From contig NC_134137.1 of NCBI RefSeq assembly GCF_033958435.1, forward strand, positions 220,823,501-220,887,500: DNA of 64,000 bases. The letters are read 5' to 3'. A program made the translations under genes and the position numbers. The notes under the pieces are model-generated. The model ran no database searches, was not told the DNA's origin, and saw only the letters and a list, made by a program, of their open reading frames with translations. The DNA comes from Carettochelys insculpta. Lineage: Eukaryota > Chordata > Testudines > Carettochelyidae. Positions 12,736 to 26,066 of this stretch are shown piece by piece (the stretch's first letter is position 1; each line of letters begins with the position of its first letter).

Positions 12736-15700
12736 AAATAAAAATAACAGGGTCTGCTCATCCTCATTTCCAGCTGTTGTTTACAAGTCTCTATGCCCTT
12801 CTTTCCAGAAATGGCACTAGATAACCTGCAGAAGCAGCTACACACAAGGAAAAAACAAATATGTGACCCGCACGCATTCCCAGACCAGAGCTTGAAAACT
12901 ACCCTTCCAGAGCTTTGTTGAGGAAAGACGGATTTCAGAGTAGAAACGTGTTCAAGCAGCAAAGATAGACTCCAAAACCAAACTTCCATGTAATTTGGCG
13001 ATGCTCTGACTGGGGAAATTGGTTCAGGCTATTAATGAGAACGAAGAGATAGAGACAGACAAAAAACAATAACTCCAGTATTCACTAAAATTAAGTATGA
13101 CAGGGAAAATCACAACTGTATATGCATACTTCCAGAGACTGCTTTTGCCAGCTGATAGTAGAAGGCAGAGTGAGGGCAGCCAGCTTCAGCAGTGTTGCTT
13201 GGCTTGAAGTGAGCATGTTCATTACCCCCTCTGCATACGTCCTCCAAAGTACATCTTTCTTCCAGGGCGTTAAAAATAATATCCCCTGCCAGACAACACC
13301 ACACCCATCTTTGTCCTCTGTATGAGGCCAATCACTCAATGCATTCCTTCAATAAACAAGAATCCCCAGCTCTCTGAATATCTCCCCCTTCGTTCTTCAA
13401 TCATTATTTCTTCCTTTGTTTCAACGAAACCACAACCTATTCAATTCCCCTGAATTTGTCAGACTCATTCCAAAAAAAACAAAAACAAAACACCCCTTTC
13501 ACCTACCCAATTTTGAACCCAGTCCCAGAGCCAAATCATTCTCTTTCCCTCAAAACTGCAAAATCAGAAGGTGATGGGATGCAGATTTGAACAATGCTAA
13601 AGTTTCTTCTCCATACTGCACTAAAATAAAGCTCCCAATACAACCACCCCCAAAATCTAAGGAAGTTAGGCTCTGGAACCAAGTTTTTCAGCTTTCACTC
13701 ACCCTTTCCAGTCTCCAATCTCTTCTTTAGAAAATGTTTTCCCCCTCACTTCTGATTAACAGCAACTAACTTGCTCTGTTCAACAAGGTCACACTTAGTA
13801 CAGACTTACTTAATTCCATAGTACTTGGTGGAAAGTGGATTTTACAGAATGAAGGTTCATTCACATTAATAAAGATACTGTACAAGGAACTCATAATATG
13901 CAACTGAGCAACAGCCTTGTATCTTGAACAAACCATATCAAAGCCATGTCTCCACAAATAAAGGAGCACCATCTAGTGTTTAATCAGACTGAATGCTTTA
14001 TTTAAATACAGTCAAATTAGAGGTGTTACCCAATTTCTTAATAATTTAAGACATTATATTTAGTATGTGGGTAGTAGTAAATGTATAGTAAATTGTACTT
14101 GGAAAAATAATGAGCTAATAAGAAAGAGTCAGAAGATAAAGGCTTTATAAGGCAAACATTTAGACAAGCAATATACACAAGCACACCTGAAATTATAAAT
14201 GATGTGGACTATGGGGGTACTAGCAGTGAAGTCCTCTTCACCCAGAAAGTTTTTGAAACACAGAGATAGCATTACATCCTGTCTCCAAAAGTGCCAGTAC
14301 CACACATGCCTCGAAAGAAATTAGAAAAACCCATATGATTTACAAACTGATAAGGGGAAATTCTTTCTTAAATCAAGCATATAACAAGTATCATGAGTTC
14401 TGGAACAAATAAATTTTGACCTTTCTGTATACATTTATCCTATGTAATCAAACTGTGGATGTTCTTATTGATATTGATATCTATGAAGATCCCATCCTTA
14501 ATTATGCCATGCAGCCCTGAGTCCCATGTATCAATCATACTTCTGTTTAAAACTATTTCCTTTTGTCAGATTTTAATTTGCCATCTTCTGATTTCACTGG
14601 CTATGCCAGGACTACTAGATATCGTTCCTGGATCTTCCATGGACCCTCCGAGTTACCTTAAGGAAATCATAAACACTTTTACCTCATTTTCTTCAATTAA
14701 TAAACAGGACCACTGAGAGGTGCTGTATTTCAGAAATCACCACAGAAAGGCAAAATTTTATTAACGCTACCACATAAAAATTAAAAATGTGCTATTCTAA
14801 AAGAAAACTTTTTGAAGGTGTTAATGAGCATGGTCTCTAGACACAATAAGCATTAAAATGCTGAGCCTGAAAATTCACAAATTCTGCAGTGTTTAAAAGA
14901 CAGAATTACATATATTTCAACTTATACTTGCATCCATTTAAAAGGAGAGCATATGTCTCTTGTTTTTGATGCTCCATAACCATTTTTAACTCAACAGTCA
15001 TAACAGAGACCATTCTTGTAACATAACCAATATTCTGAGGCCCCATGTCCATCTATAATTGAATAGCTCATGGAATTCAGCCCAAATGAATTGCGTTCAG
15101 CAAGACTTTTTTTTAATGCTTCCATTCAATGACTTTAGTTAGTTTATCTGGAAGCCATATGGGAGTACTCTATATATAGATGACAGTTGTTTTATTTCCA
15201 AGTTCCTTTTATCTGCCAGTCCAATTATGTGCATATGATTTTAAAGTTTGTAAGCATCCTCAGAAATGATTGACACAATGCTCAATAAAAGGCATAAAAT
15301 TAGGATAACTTTGCTCTTTCCCCTTGATTTGCGGCATTCCACTTGGGTTTTCTAAATCTTCATACCATACGTGCAACTGCTATTTCTGAAGGTTTTTCAT
15401 GAAAGAATGAACACAACCCAACACAGATTATGCACCATACATTAAAAGTGGGGAAAGATGAATGGCTAGAACACCCAAGATATTTTGGCAATGCAAGGCA
15501 GATGGGGAAAGCAGTTGCATAAAACGTAGAATGGGTCTCAAGTCACAAACCTCCAATCAGTATATCAAAAATTATCTCCCCAGTACTGAAGTGTCTGGAT
15601 CACTCAGGCAGTGGTCAATAAACAAAAGCCCAGAGAACCCGCTCCTCCAAATACCACCAGGCACAGTGGTTATTTCCAGGTGTAGGCACATTAGTACAAA

Positions 15701-16639
15701 AACAGCCACATTTAACTGAAATTGAAGTTAGTACCCTCCTGAACAGGCTCAGTTAGTCTAAATCTTTCTGTTCAGTTCTTCCAGGGTTCCTCCCATCTTC
15801 TCACCAGCCCTCTGGATCTCTTAATTAGGAGAATAAAGTCCACATGTTTAAACTGACTGGAGCAAACCAGAGCTGCCTTTCCTCAGCCCAAGCTAGCTGT
15901 GGAGGGAACGAGAAGTTGCACCTCCTTGTGCACTGTAGCCTGTAACTACATACCTACCTACTTGGATTTTCTCTAATGAAAATTAGGGGCAGAGTGTTTC
16001 TGGTGACAGTTCAAAAGGGTTCCTCCAATGAGCCCCCAAAGGATTTATACAACCCTCCACAAACAGAAGAGAGAAGTCACTGTCAGTACAATGAACAGTG
16101 TGCAAGGCTTCTAAGGAGGCAGCATGTTAGGATACTGATGTGGGAAAGTGCTGATAGTTGTGTAAAGGTAATCAGATCGTAAGAAGGAAACTAAACAAGA
16201 GAGCGAATTGCTCAGGGGTTTCATAATTTCAGGGTACAGAGCAGTAGTTAAAGTTGTACCACCTGACTGTTATTTGGTAGCCATGACAACTGACCCAAAC
16301 TGTCCCTCTTGCCGGCATACTCAGCAGAAAGTCTAAGAACTGAATAAACTATGGAGACTGAACTTTCTCCTTCTCTTTCATAGGTCAATCTTGAAGAAAA
16401 ATGGGCAGGGACTATTCATTAAAGCTGGACGCATGCATGCATACAGCCCACACAGCACATTGTCTGTGACAAGAGGATTTCAGGTTCCTAGGCTGTCAAC
16501 TTAACCACCTGTACATGTGTCACATTCATAACAAATAAAAGCATAAGGAAAAGTTAATCACTACAGTGGCTGGAGCTATGATGTATTATAGTGACAGACC
16601 TTATCTTCCCCAATATCCACAGAGAATGCAAGCACATTA
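12736..16639. other. No gene recognised
   Basis: About 3.9 kb of AT-rich sequence, presumably NME7 intron 1. Possible very old CR1-like remnants lie around 14220-14720, too weak to call. No exon-like block was found. Confidence 0.5.
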
Positions 16640-17610
16640 TTCACAACACTGTCAAAAGTTTCTACATAAAAGAATAAATGGACACAAATCAGATATCAGG
16701 AATCGTAACATACAAAAACTTGTAAAAGAACACTTCAATCTCCCTCGACACTCAATAACACATTTAAAAGTAGTCATCCTGCAACAAATATACTTCAAAA
16801 ATAGATTCCAAAAAGAAACTGCACAGCTTCCGTTCATTTGCAAATTTGACACCATCAACCAAGGACTGAACAGAAACTGGGAGTAGCTGGACAAATACAA
16901 AAGCATGTCTACACTAGCACCCCTCTGTCAAAAGGGGGATGCTAATGAGACACACTGGGATATGCTAATAACGCACTACAATGAATATGCAGTGCCTCAT
17001 TAGCATAATGGCGCCTGCGGCACTTCAAAAGTGCTGTTTTCGATCACCCACAGCTCATCTACACAGGGTCCTTTTCGAAAGGATCCCACAGACTTCCAAA
17101 TCCCCTTATTCCTATAACCAAATAGGAATAAGGGGACTTCTGAAAAGGACCCTGTGTAGACGAGCTGTGCGCGAACAAAACCAGCACTTTTGAAGTGCCG
17201 CGGGCGCCACTATGCTAATGAGGCACTGCATATTCATTGTAGTGCCTTATTAGCATATTCCAATGTGTCTCATTAGCATCCCCCTTTCAAAAGGGGGTGC
17301 TAGTGTAGACATAGCCTTGATGTTCACACCTCCACATTAGCTACTGATAAGCGGTCACATCCTCCCTGACTGAATTGACCCGGTTTCTCCTCTCTTGACT
17401 TTCACAACTCCACATTAGCTGCTGATAATGGGCCACATCCTACATAACAGAACTTACCTTATATCTCATGCATCTGATGAAGCGGGTCTTTGCCCACAAA
17501 AGCTCATGCTCCAAAATATCTGTTAGTCGCTAAGGTGCCACAGAACTTCTTGTTGTTTTTCAAGATACAAACTAAGTTGGCTACCCCTCTGACACTTGGT
17601 TCCTGGGTTA
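16640..17610 (+). mobile_element. Penelope-like element 3' part, interrupted by a MITE
   Basis: The plus strand codes the end of a GIY-YIG region: [33 protein letters not shown] and FICKFDTINQGLNRNWE. After the MITE the 3' UTR resumes: 'gatgttcacacctccacatt', then 'ctgatgaagcgggtctttgc' and a tail similar to others in this window. The 5' part is missing. Confidence 0.75.
16902..17317. mobile_element. Foldback MITE in a Penelope-like element
   Basis: Nearly the whole element is an inverted repeat. The ends are AGCATGTCTACACTAGC and its inverse; both arms carry GCTAATGAG, 'gaatatgcagtgcctcatta' and 'cacttttgaagtgccg'. The loop is around 17110. No coding frame. A related copy is at 31960-32343. 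Confidence 0.8.
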
Positions 17611-17765
17611 GTGTTTTTGTGGTACAGCGTGTGGCTTCTGAGCTAGGATTTTGGCTCCTCCATTAAGTTGTTTGCATGGCTCACCAGGTCATGATTTTGT
17701 CAAATTTACGTAGGTTGACATATACTGTAGTACCACAAGATGGCAGTATTGACCAAAAATGAGTA

Positions 17766-18867
17766 CAGTAAACCGTCCAGCTATATAGTGGTTGCATTTC
17801 TGCAACCTCCACATAACTCAAATTTTCACTGAAGTCAAGGGGAGACAGAACCAGGCTGCATCCTGGTTCCCGGCTCCCCTGATCTTGCAGGAGCTGGGAA
17901 ACTGACCAGTCCACCAGGGCTCATCAGTTTCCTGGCTCCCCACCACTGGTGACATACCTGTGAAATACCATTAATAATTTTACAAATTGCTCCCAATTTA
18001 GCTTCATTAACCTAGAGATAAGCCTTCTCCACACATGCCTCTTAAGGTACTTCTCACTTGATTAACCCAGGATGCTGCTGCTCAGTTGGAGAAAGCTGCT
18101 TTTTTCCTAACAAGAACAGGGCACTGCAGCAGCCTCCTTGGCGCTTCCAGGACAGCAGGAGTGCCAGAGTTTGTTTTGCCACTGTCTGATGCCTGGGACC
18201 ACAATGGAATTTCTCACCTGGCTTTTCCCATCTTTAGTTCCACTGTGCACACAGGAGCACAAGCGCATCAGGTAAGGGGGGAGGGTCCAGGGTTTTCACT
18301 TATACTTTATCATCTGCCTTTGCCAAGTACGCTCTGAGTCCAGGAGCTGCTGCGGGTCTCTGTGCTCTACTTTTGTTATTAGGAGAGAAGCAACTTTCCC
18401 CAACTAAGCAGCAGCGTCCCACGTTAATGAAGTGAGAGGTACTTTACCATTCTCACTGCGTGAAGTTGAGGCTCAATTTGAAGCAGTGTGTTGTTGCTCA
18501 GCAGCAGCCCCCACAATTTCTCCAGCACCTGAGAGAGACACAGGCAGGGCAGGACGAGGTGGGGAGCAGGGTCAGCCCTCCTCGGCTCCAGGGCTTTGCC
18601 CAGGGCCCTGCCTCATACTAAGCAGAGCAGAAGCACCATGCCAGCACTGCTGCCCCAGGATGCCATCCCTATTTGCAGCTGTTTTTCAGAGGCTTCTTCC
18701 AAGCAGACCTTCTTCTGTGCAAAGCTGATTGCCAAAAATAACCCCAAAATGACAGATTGGATCCCAGCAAGCGCAGGAGGAGGTGAACTACAAATGCTCC
18801 CTTGAGACTGGACTTGCATTAATATAAAAATGTGTAAGTCAAGTCCATGTAAAGTGAGGGTCTACTG
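17766..18867. mobile_element. Tigger/pogo-like element, about 1.1 kb
   Basis: The ends are CAGTAAACCGTCCAGC and the inverse GTGAGGGTCTACTG, both flanked by TA. The outer ends differ in detail, so it may be two elements in one. No transposase was recognised. Confidence 0.55.
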
Positions 18868-19124
18868 TAATTAGAATATTTTCTGTGAGTCAAACAGGAA
18901 AACCCGCCGAAAAAAAGGTGGGTTTTTTTGCATTACTTTTTATCAGCCTGGATGTCAAAGGCAGAAATCTGTATCTTTGTACCAGTTTATTTTCCAGTCA
19001 CCCAACCCAAAAATTCCAGGATATTATTGTGTCTTCCACAAAGTACAAAGCCTATCTGCCCAAAGGGCAGCATAGCCATATTAGATTTGAAATTCATGCA
19101 GAAACAAACAATCCTAGGACCCTG

Positions 19125-19836
19125 GGGCTACGTCTACACGTGCACCCAACTTCGAAATAGTTTATTTCGATGTTGCGACATCGATATAGGCTATTTCGAT
19201 GAATAACGTCTACACGTCCTCCAGGGCCGGCAACGTCGATATTCAACTTCGACGTTGCTCAGCCCAACATCGAAATAGGCGCAGCGAGGGAACGTCTACA
19301 CGCCAAAGTAGCACACATCGAAATAAGGGAGCCAGGCACAGCTGCAGACAGGGTCACGGGGCGGACTCAACAGCAAGTCGCTCCCTTAAAGGGCCCCTCC
19401 CAGACACACTTTCATTAAACAGTGCAAGATACACAGAGCCAACAACTAGTTGCAGACCCTGTATATGCAGCACGGACCCCCAGCTGCAGCAGCAGCAGCC
19501 AGAAGCCCTGGGCTAAGGGCTGCTGCCCACGGTGACCACAGAGCCCCGCAAGGGCTGGAGAGAGAGTATCTCTCAACCCCCCAGCTGATGGCCGCCATGG
19601 AGGACCCCGCTATTTCGATGTTGCGGGACGCGGATCGTCTACACGTCCCTACTTCGATGTTGAACGTCGAAGTAGGGCGCTATTCCCATAACCTCATGGG
19701 GTTAGCGACTTCGACGTCTCGCCGCCTAACGTCGATTTCAACTTCGAAATAGCGCCCAACACGTGTAGACGTGACGGGCGCTATTTCGAAGTTACTGCCG
19801 CTACTTCGAAGTAGCGTGCACGTGTAGACGCAGCTT
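19125..19836. mobile_element. CGTCTACACG MITE, copy 1
   Basis: The ends are GGGCTACGTCTACACG and the inverse CGTGTAGACGCAGC. The core CGTCTACACG recurs inside (near 19207, 19295 and 19636), and so does TTCGAAAT. The middle (about 19450-19620) is GC-rich and different in character from the ends. No transposase frame; the copy at 29312-29995 is closely similar. Confidence 0.8.
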
Positions 19837-20085
19837 GGCAGAAGAAGATATTGAGGTTGCACCCCGCCCATTTTTATGGAAATATATTTGGAATGTGTTT
19901 GCATAACTCATTGATCTGGCCAGTAGAGTAGATATGACCTATGTATCTGTGTGGTTGTGGCAGCTGAAAACAATGTATGAGAGATGAAAGAATTTATACA
20001 CTTTCCTAGCAAAGGTTGCGAGAGACTTGTATCAGCCAGCAGCTGCCATCTGGAAGTTTCAACCTATTTACACAGCCTTCATCAT

Positions 20086-21506
20086 GATAGAATCGTGGGG
20101 CTGGAAGGGACCTCTGGAGGTCATTGAGTCCAGCCCCCTGATTCAAGCAGGATCAACCCCAACTAAATCACCCCAGCCAGGACTACGTCAAGCTAGGATT
20201 TAGAAACCTCTGGGGATGGAAATTCCACCACCTCTTTAGGCAACACATTCCAGTGCTTCACCACTCACCTGGTGAAGTAGTTTTTCCTAATATCCAACCT
20301 ACTCCTCTCCTGTAACTTCAGACCATTTCTCCTTGTTCTGCCATCTGACACCACTGAGAACAGTTTCTCTCCATCCTCTTTAGAGCTCCCCTTCAGGAAG
20401 CTGAAGGCTGCTACAAAATCACCCCTCAGTCTTCTCTTCTGCAAACTTAACAAGCCCAAATCCCTCAGCCTATCCTCATAGGTCATATGCTCCAGCCCCT
20501 TAATCATTTTCATTGCCCTCTGCTGAACCTGCTCCAGCACATCCACATCCTTTCTATACTGGGAGGCCCAAAACTGGACACACTAATCCAGGTGTAATCC
20601 TGTAATAATCCTCACCAGTGCTGAATAGAGGGGAACAACAACTTCTCTTGATCTGCTTGAAATGCTCCTCCTAATGCAGCCCGGTATGCCTTTGGCCTGT
20701 TTGGCTACAAGTGCACACTGTTTACTCATATCCAGCTTCTCATCCACCCTAATCCCTAGGTCCCTTTCCACTGTAATGCTGCTTAGCCAGTCGGACCCCA
20801 GCTTACAACAATACCTGGGATTCTTCTGTCTCAAGGGCAGGACACAACACTTCTCCTTGTTGAACCACATCAGATTTCTTTTGGCCCAATCCTTCAATTT
20901 ATCCAGGTCACTCTGGGGCCTATCTACCTCTCACCCTAGCTTGGTGTCATCCACATACTTGATGAAGGTGCAATCCAGTCCCTCATCCAGGTCATTAATA
21001 AAGATGTTCAACAACACCGGCCCCAGAACTGAGCCTTGCGGCACTCCGCTTGAAACCAACTGCCATCCAGATATTGAGCCATTGGCCATTATCCATTGGG
21101 CCCGACCAGCAAGCCAGCTTTCTATCCATCTTACAGTCTATGTATCCAATCCATATTTCCTTAACTTATGGGCAAGAATGTTGTCGGAGACTGTATCAAA
21201 AGCCTTGCTGAAGTCAAGGTATATCCCATCCATTGACTTCCCCATGTCCACAGAGCCTGTTACCTCATCATAGAAGCTAATCAGACTGGTCAGGCAGGAC
21301 TTGCCCTTGGTGAATCCATGCTGACTACTTTTGATCACTTTCCCCTCTTCCAAGTGTTCCAAAATGGACTCCTTGTGGATCCCCTCCATTATTTTCTCAG
21401 GGACTGAGGTAAGGCTGACCGGCCTATAGTTCCCTGGACTGTCCTCCTCTCCTTTTTTAAAGATGGGCACTACATTTACCATAGTATCTGAGCACCACAT
21501 GATCAT
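20086..21506 (-). mobile_element. CR1 LINE with RT remnants, antisense
   Basis: On the minus strand: NVVPIFKKGEEDSPGNYRPV, QHGFTKGKSCLTSLI, YLDFSKAFDTV, then the FADDTKL region lost in a frameshift, and LDIRKNYFTR. The 3' end on plus reads 'atagaatcgtggggctggaa'. Several frameshifts; not functional. Confidence 0.87.
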
Positions 21507-21508
21507 TC

Positions 21509-22117
21509 CAGTAAACCCTCGATTTAATGGACCCTGATATAATGGACTTCAGAAATAACAGACGCTGTCTGCCGTGCCAGCTTTCCTCCCCCACCCCCCT
21601 GCACTCCCTCCCAATAAACGCTAGAGACTCACCAGAGCCACCACTGGGGCTGGAGCAGCAGCTGGGGCCACCAGGGAGCAGGAGCTCTCCTCCCACAGCC
21701 CCATGTGCGTGGAGCACATCAGCGCCCAGCTGCCGCTGCCTGCAATGGTGCTGAGCAGCAGCCATGGTGTCGGAGGCTGCTGCCCGCTGGCAGGCTGGGG
21801 GTGGTCATGCTCTACCTTCACATGGGCGGCTCAGAGCCAGGGGCTGGAGGAGCTACAGTGCTGAGAGCTGTAGGAGGTGGAAGGAGCCAGGCTGGCATTC
21901 AGCTCCTCTCCTGGTAATCGGGAGAGGGAGATGGAGGTGTGAGGGGAAGAATGGGGCAGGAGCGGGGAAGGGAAGGAGGAGGCAGAGGACAGGAGCAAGT
22001 GATGGGCTGGGCAGGTCAGTGCATCATCATACAGTATAACCATTCAGATATAATGGACCTTCAGTATTACCAGATACCCCTTCCCTCCCATTAGACCACT
22101 AAAGTGAGCGTTTACTG
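21509..22117. mobile_element. Tigger/pogo-like MITE
   Basis: The ends are CAGTAAACCCTCGATTTAAT and the inverse TGAGCGTTTACTG. Flanking dinucleotides are no longer TA. It abuts the 5' end of the antisense CR1. Confidence 0.65.
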
Positions 22118-22139
22118 CATGGGATTTTTTGTTCTAATG

Positions 22140-22310
22140 ACACCTCACCGAGGCAGGAAGTATTGTCCCCAATTTATAGATGGGGAACTGAGGTATGGAG
22201 TAAACTAAATTCCTTGACCCAAGATTGCACAGGAAATTGGAGCGACTGGGGAGCTAAACCCAAGTCTAGCCCAGTGCCCTAACCCTTAGAACATCCCTCC
22301 TTCTACACAA
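22140..22310 (-). repeat. MIR SINE, antisense
   Basis: Reads 'ccaatttatagatggggaac', 'tgaggtatggagtaa' and 'ggagctaaacccaagtct', the reverse complement of the MIR core and head. Confidence 0.65.
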
Positions 22311-22639
22311 TTGAGTTCTGCTCATACAGGGTTTAGGAACTCACCAAACTAGGCATAGTGTGACACGCAGACAGAAAGTCAAGCAAATCATCCAAATTCA
22401 GCCCTTTGAGACGTGGCAGATAATGTTTGTATGTTTTCATATATATATGGTGTATGGTTAAAAATGTAATCAAACAGTCCCTCTCTATGCTATATTCTGA
22501 GACCAAAAGAAAATCTTAGCATTTTCATGAACTATAAACATACTGCTACTACTCTACTTGTCTCTTTTTGGAATATATAGCAAGTTGCTGACATGTGGCA
22601 GAAAACAGACAATTGCCTTATGTTAGCCCATTAGCTAAT

Positions 22640-23385
22640 TACCAGTGATGCTCAGGAAACCAGCCAATGGGAATGGGGAGGATTGTGCTGGGGCATAGGC
22701 AGTGTGCAAGGTCTCTCCCACCCTCTGAGGGGTGCACGGCACAGTGAGGCACATGGCTCCTATGCTGTTTGAACAGCCTGGGGCTGTGGCAAACAGAGAG
22801 CCTGCCTGAGGGTCCTTCTGGACTGCTGGCTGGGTGCGGCCTAGGTAAGTGGCTCTTGGTCAGACCCTGCATCTGGCATCCCAGCCCCTCCCACTCCCAA
22901 TTTCCTGACCCAGGTCACCACCCAAACCCTCTGTACAACCCCTACCTCCCTGAACCAGGTTCCTCCCAGAACATGCACCCCCTCCTTTATCATTCCCCAA
23001 GGCCAGAATTCACCTCTACTCATACCCCTCCTCAACGCTGCACTCCCTGATGCAGCATCATCCCATCCCAGGTCACAACTCATGCCCTCTGCACCCCCTC
23101 CCACATCTGTCCCCCAGATCAGAATCCTCTTCTGTACGCACATCCCCTCCCAGAACCTGCATCCCAATCCCCTACTCCAGGCCACAACCCCTCCCTCACC
23201 TAAAGTCCCTCTCAGACACCACAACTTCTCCTGCACCCCAGGCCCCTACTCAGAGTTCTCTTCTGCACCCATCTCCATCCCAGATGCTGCACTCCCTCCA
23301 TGGAAAAATACAGCCCTTAACCACTTACAAAATCTTGGAGCAGATTCCCATAAAAAATTGTCTGGTTTACCTGCTTTACCTCCTT
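22640..23385. mobile_element. hAT-type MITE, second copy of the 7738-8588 family
   Basis: In the opposite orientation it shows the same long purine/pyrimidine-biased middle and the block 'acagcccttaaccacttaca' with 'ggtttacctgc' at its end. Left boundary approximate. Confidence 0.5.
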
Positions 23386-23793
23386 CTTAAACTGCCTACC
23401 CCATGATTCCATTTTAGCAGTCACACAATTTAACAAAACTGCTTTAGAATCAATTAACATTCTCAACTAAGTTCAGAGTTTCTCTCCCACATAATTTAAC
23501 ATACAATCTATGGCTAACGTGCCACATTGTACAAAGACATTATAATAGAAACAGAATAACTCTTCTTCTGGGAACAAACACAGACTGCTGTGAGCAACTG
23601 GTCATTTGCTATAAGAAACTGTTAAAAAAAAGAAAAAAAGAAAAAAATCAATGTTTCTTAAAATCAGTTTGCATGTTCCTGATTCCACCTTACAAACAAA
23701 AGGGATAGGTTGATTGGTGCAACCTTGATTACTGCTGACACTATTTATCTGTCTCCTGGGATGATCGAATAGAATTTCAACCATTGAATAGTA

Positions 23794-24015
23794 ACAGAGA
23801 GTAAGCCGTGCTAGTCTATACACTATCAAAACAAAAAGCAGTCAAGTAGCACTTTAAAGACTAGCAAAATAGTTTATTAGGTGACCTTTCGTGGGACAGA
23901 CCCACTTCTTCAGACCATAGCCATAGGTCTGAAGAAGTGGGTCTGTCCCACGAAAGCTCACCTAATAAAATATTTTGCTAGTCTTTAAAGTGCTGCTTGA
24001 CTGCTTTTTGTTTTG
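23794..24015. repeat. Inverted pair of Penelope-like 3' tails
   Basis: Two head-to-head copies of the same tail (GGTCTGAAGAAGTGGGTCTG, CTTTAAAGTGCT) meet near 23926 and form an almost perfect palindrome with arms of about 85 bases. One single arm is also at 57475-57590. Confidence 0.75.
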
Positions 24016-24195
24016 ATAATTTCAACCATTGCATTAGAAGACTTACAATGACTTTGCTACTGAAGTGGAGAAAACTTAACCTGCATATGTTCCAAATTTT
24101 AGTTGATAAACAAAGCTTCTCACTTGGATTGACAGCCCACAAGAGAAACCAGAGCTATTTTAACTAGGCATTAAATGCCAAATTATGCCCTAGGA

Positions 24196-24818
24196 CAGTG
24201 GTTTTCAGCCATGTCAATTTCCCATCACTGTGGCTCTTTGCAGAGGGAGATTGCCTGGAACTGAGGACCCTGCTGCCTGAGTCCCAGCTGGTGTGGGGTT
24301 TGTCAATTTCCCCCACTCGCAGTGGCTCTGCAACATTGCAGGAAACGTTTCGCACCAAGAGGCAGCTGAAATCCTGCTTCTGGGCCTGAATGAGCTGGCA
24401 GGGAGCCTGCCCCCAACCCCCTGCTGCAGCAAGCAGGAGGGAGGAAGCATGCTGGAGCTGGGGTGTGGTTTAAACGCTGCATCCTGGCACCAACAGGCTG
24501 GCCAGGGGAACTTGCTTTCCATGGTTACTTGTTTACTCAACACCCCTAGCATGACATTGAGCAGATTTTGAAAATGTCTGTGCTCGCTTAGACAGTGTGT
24601 TCTGTGGTGAATTTGAAACACTAATGCATTTGATCCTTGTTTAGCCTTTTGCATGCACTACTATGTTGCAAACCTCTCTAATAAGACTGTAGCCATAGTA
24701 AATGCAAGTAAATGTGATGTTTATGAGCAACAGATTCAACTGAAAAAGAGTGGGTGCATCATGGAACTGTTTGCCTCATTGAAGTGTGTTGTACTAGTAA
24801 AAAAGTTGGGAACCACTG
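24196..24818. mobile_element. hAT-type MITE with target duplication
   Basis: The ends are CAGTGGTTTTCAGCC and the inverse TTGGGAACCACTG. The flanks CCCTAGGA and CCCTAAGA agree in seven of eight. A reverse-oriented copy of the same family is at 59404-60025. Confidence 0.85.
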
Positions 24819-25499
24819 CCCTAAGATACATAAGCAGGACCTTTATTGACACAAATAGGATTTTTACATATGTATTTGAGCACAAAATTGGGTCTAATAT
24901 TTCTTATCAGTGTCAGTCTACAACAATATTTTGCAATTTCCTGGGTATATTGTACAGTTTGAAGATAATTAATAGCCATTAAGAAACTATGCTTCACAAC
25001 ATCCCCGGGAAGTGGGTAAGTAAAACCAATAGAGAAATTAAGCCACAGAAAATGGGACGCAATTTGTCAAAGGTCAAGGAGCAAAACACACAGAAGGGCT
25101 GACTAGATGACAACAATGGTCCCTCCTAGCCTTGGAATCTACAACATCCATCATTAGCAATAGAAGTAACAGCTCTCAGTGGAGTTACAGCAGCCTCAAA
25201 GTGGTCCATTAGCTTAACTATGTCTGCTTTCCTCTCATCTTTATTTTGTCGCATATCAGACACAGTCTAAAGGCTGGAATAGGACTTCAGTTGCTTTGTC
25301 AACCGAGCGAAAAGTCAGTGCAAAATCACAATGGGGCAACTGCCACTCAAAGAGCAGCAGCCAGGGTTCGAGCAACAGCATCAGCGCTGCTGTAGAAAGC
25401 CCTGGAGCACTGGCACTGTCAGGCAATCAGGAGACTAGCACTGGGGCACCTACTTGGCAGCTGGCAGTGGCTGAATTACAAGTACTAACGTCCCCCGTG

Positions 25500-25610
25500 C
25501 AAACAACAAGCTGCCCTGTAGCACCTTAGAGACTAACAAATGACCAAATGAAGCTAACAAATGTGGTGGTCTCTAAGGTGCCACAAGGCCGCTTGTTGGG
25601 ACTAACAGGA
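25500..25610. repeat. Short inverted Penelope-like tail pair
   Basis: 'acaagctgccctgtagcacc' and 'ggtgccacaaggccgcttgt' are inverted copies of the end of a PLE family, about 25 bases apart, just left of the CpG block. Confidence 0.6.
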
Positions 25611-26066
25611 CTACCAGGCTAAGACTTTAGGGGCCACAGAAGAATTGCCGGGCGCCCCCCGCCCTTCTGCCTGGGCTAGGGCTCTCAGAGCTCCACTGCG
25701 AGCTGCTGGGCGTGTGACGCGCCCTGATGCCGCAGACGGCCAGCTCCCCTGGCAGCGGAAGGCGCGCGGCAGTCTGGACCTCCCGGGGAGTTGGAGTTGG
25801 CTCCGGCGGGGCTGGGTGACCGAGGGAGACAGGTTGTAGCGGCGGCCAGGCGTGGGAGAAGGGGGCTGGGCCACCACCTGAAGGCGCAGGTGCCCTCGCA
25901 GCGCCTAGGACCAGGGAGCGAGGCCGGAGCGACAGCGGAGCCTGGCCCCGCCGCGGGGCAGAGACCCGCCCACCCGCTCGCCGGGCAGGGAGCTCCCCGC
26001 GCCATGGGTCTGGGGCGTACCGCGCTGCAGGGACTGTAACGCCCCCCCCCCGCGCCCCGCACTCAC

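Noticed and set aside
1..25600. Further NME7 exons on the minus strand
   Set aside because: Searched by eye for the conserved second and third exons (Trp-Tyr-Asp-Pro and the Val-Asn-Val-Phe-Ser region) and found none; eye search can miss short exons, so a protein-to-DNA alignment would be decisive.
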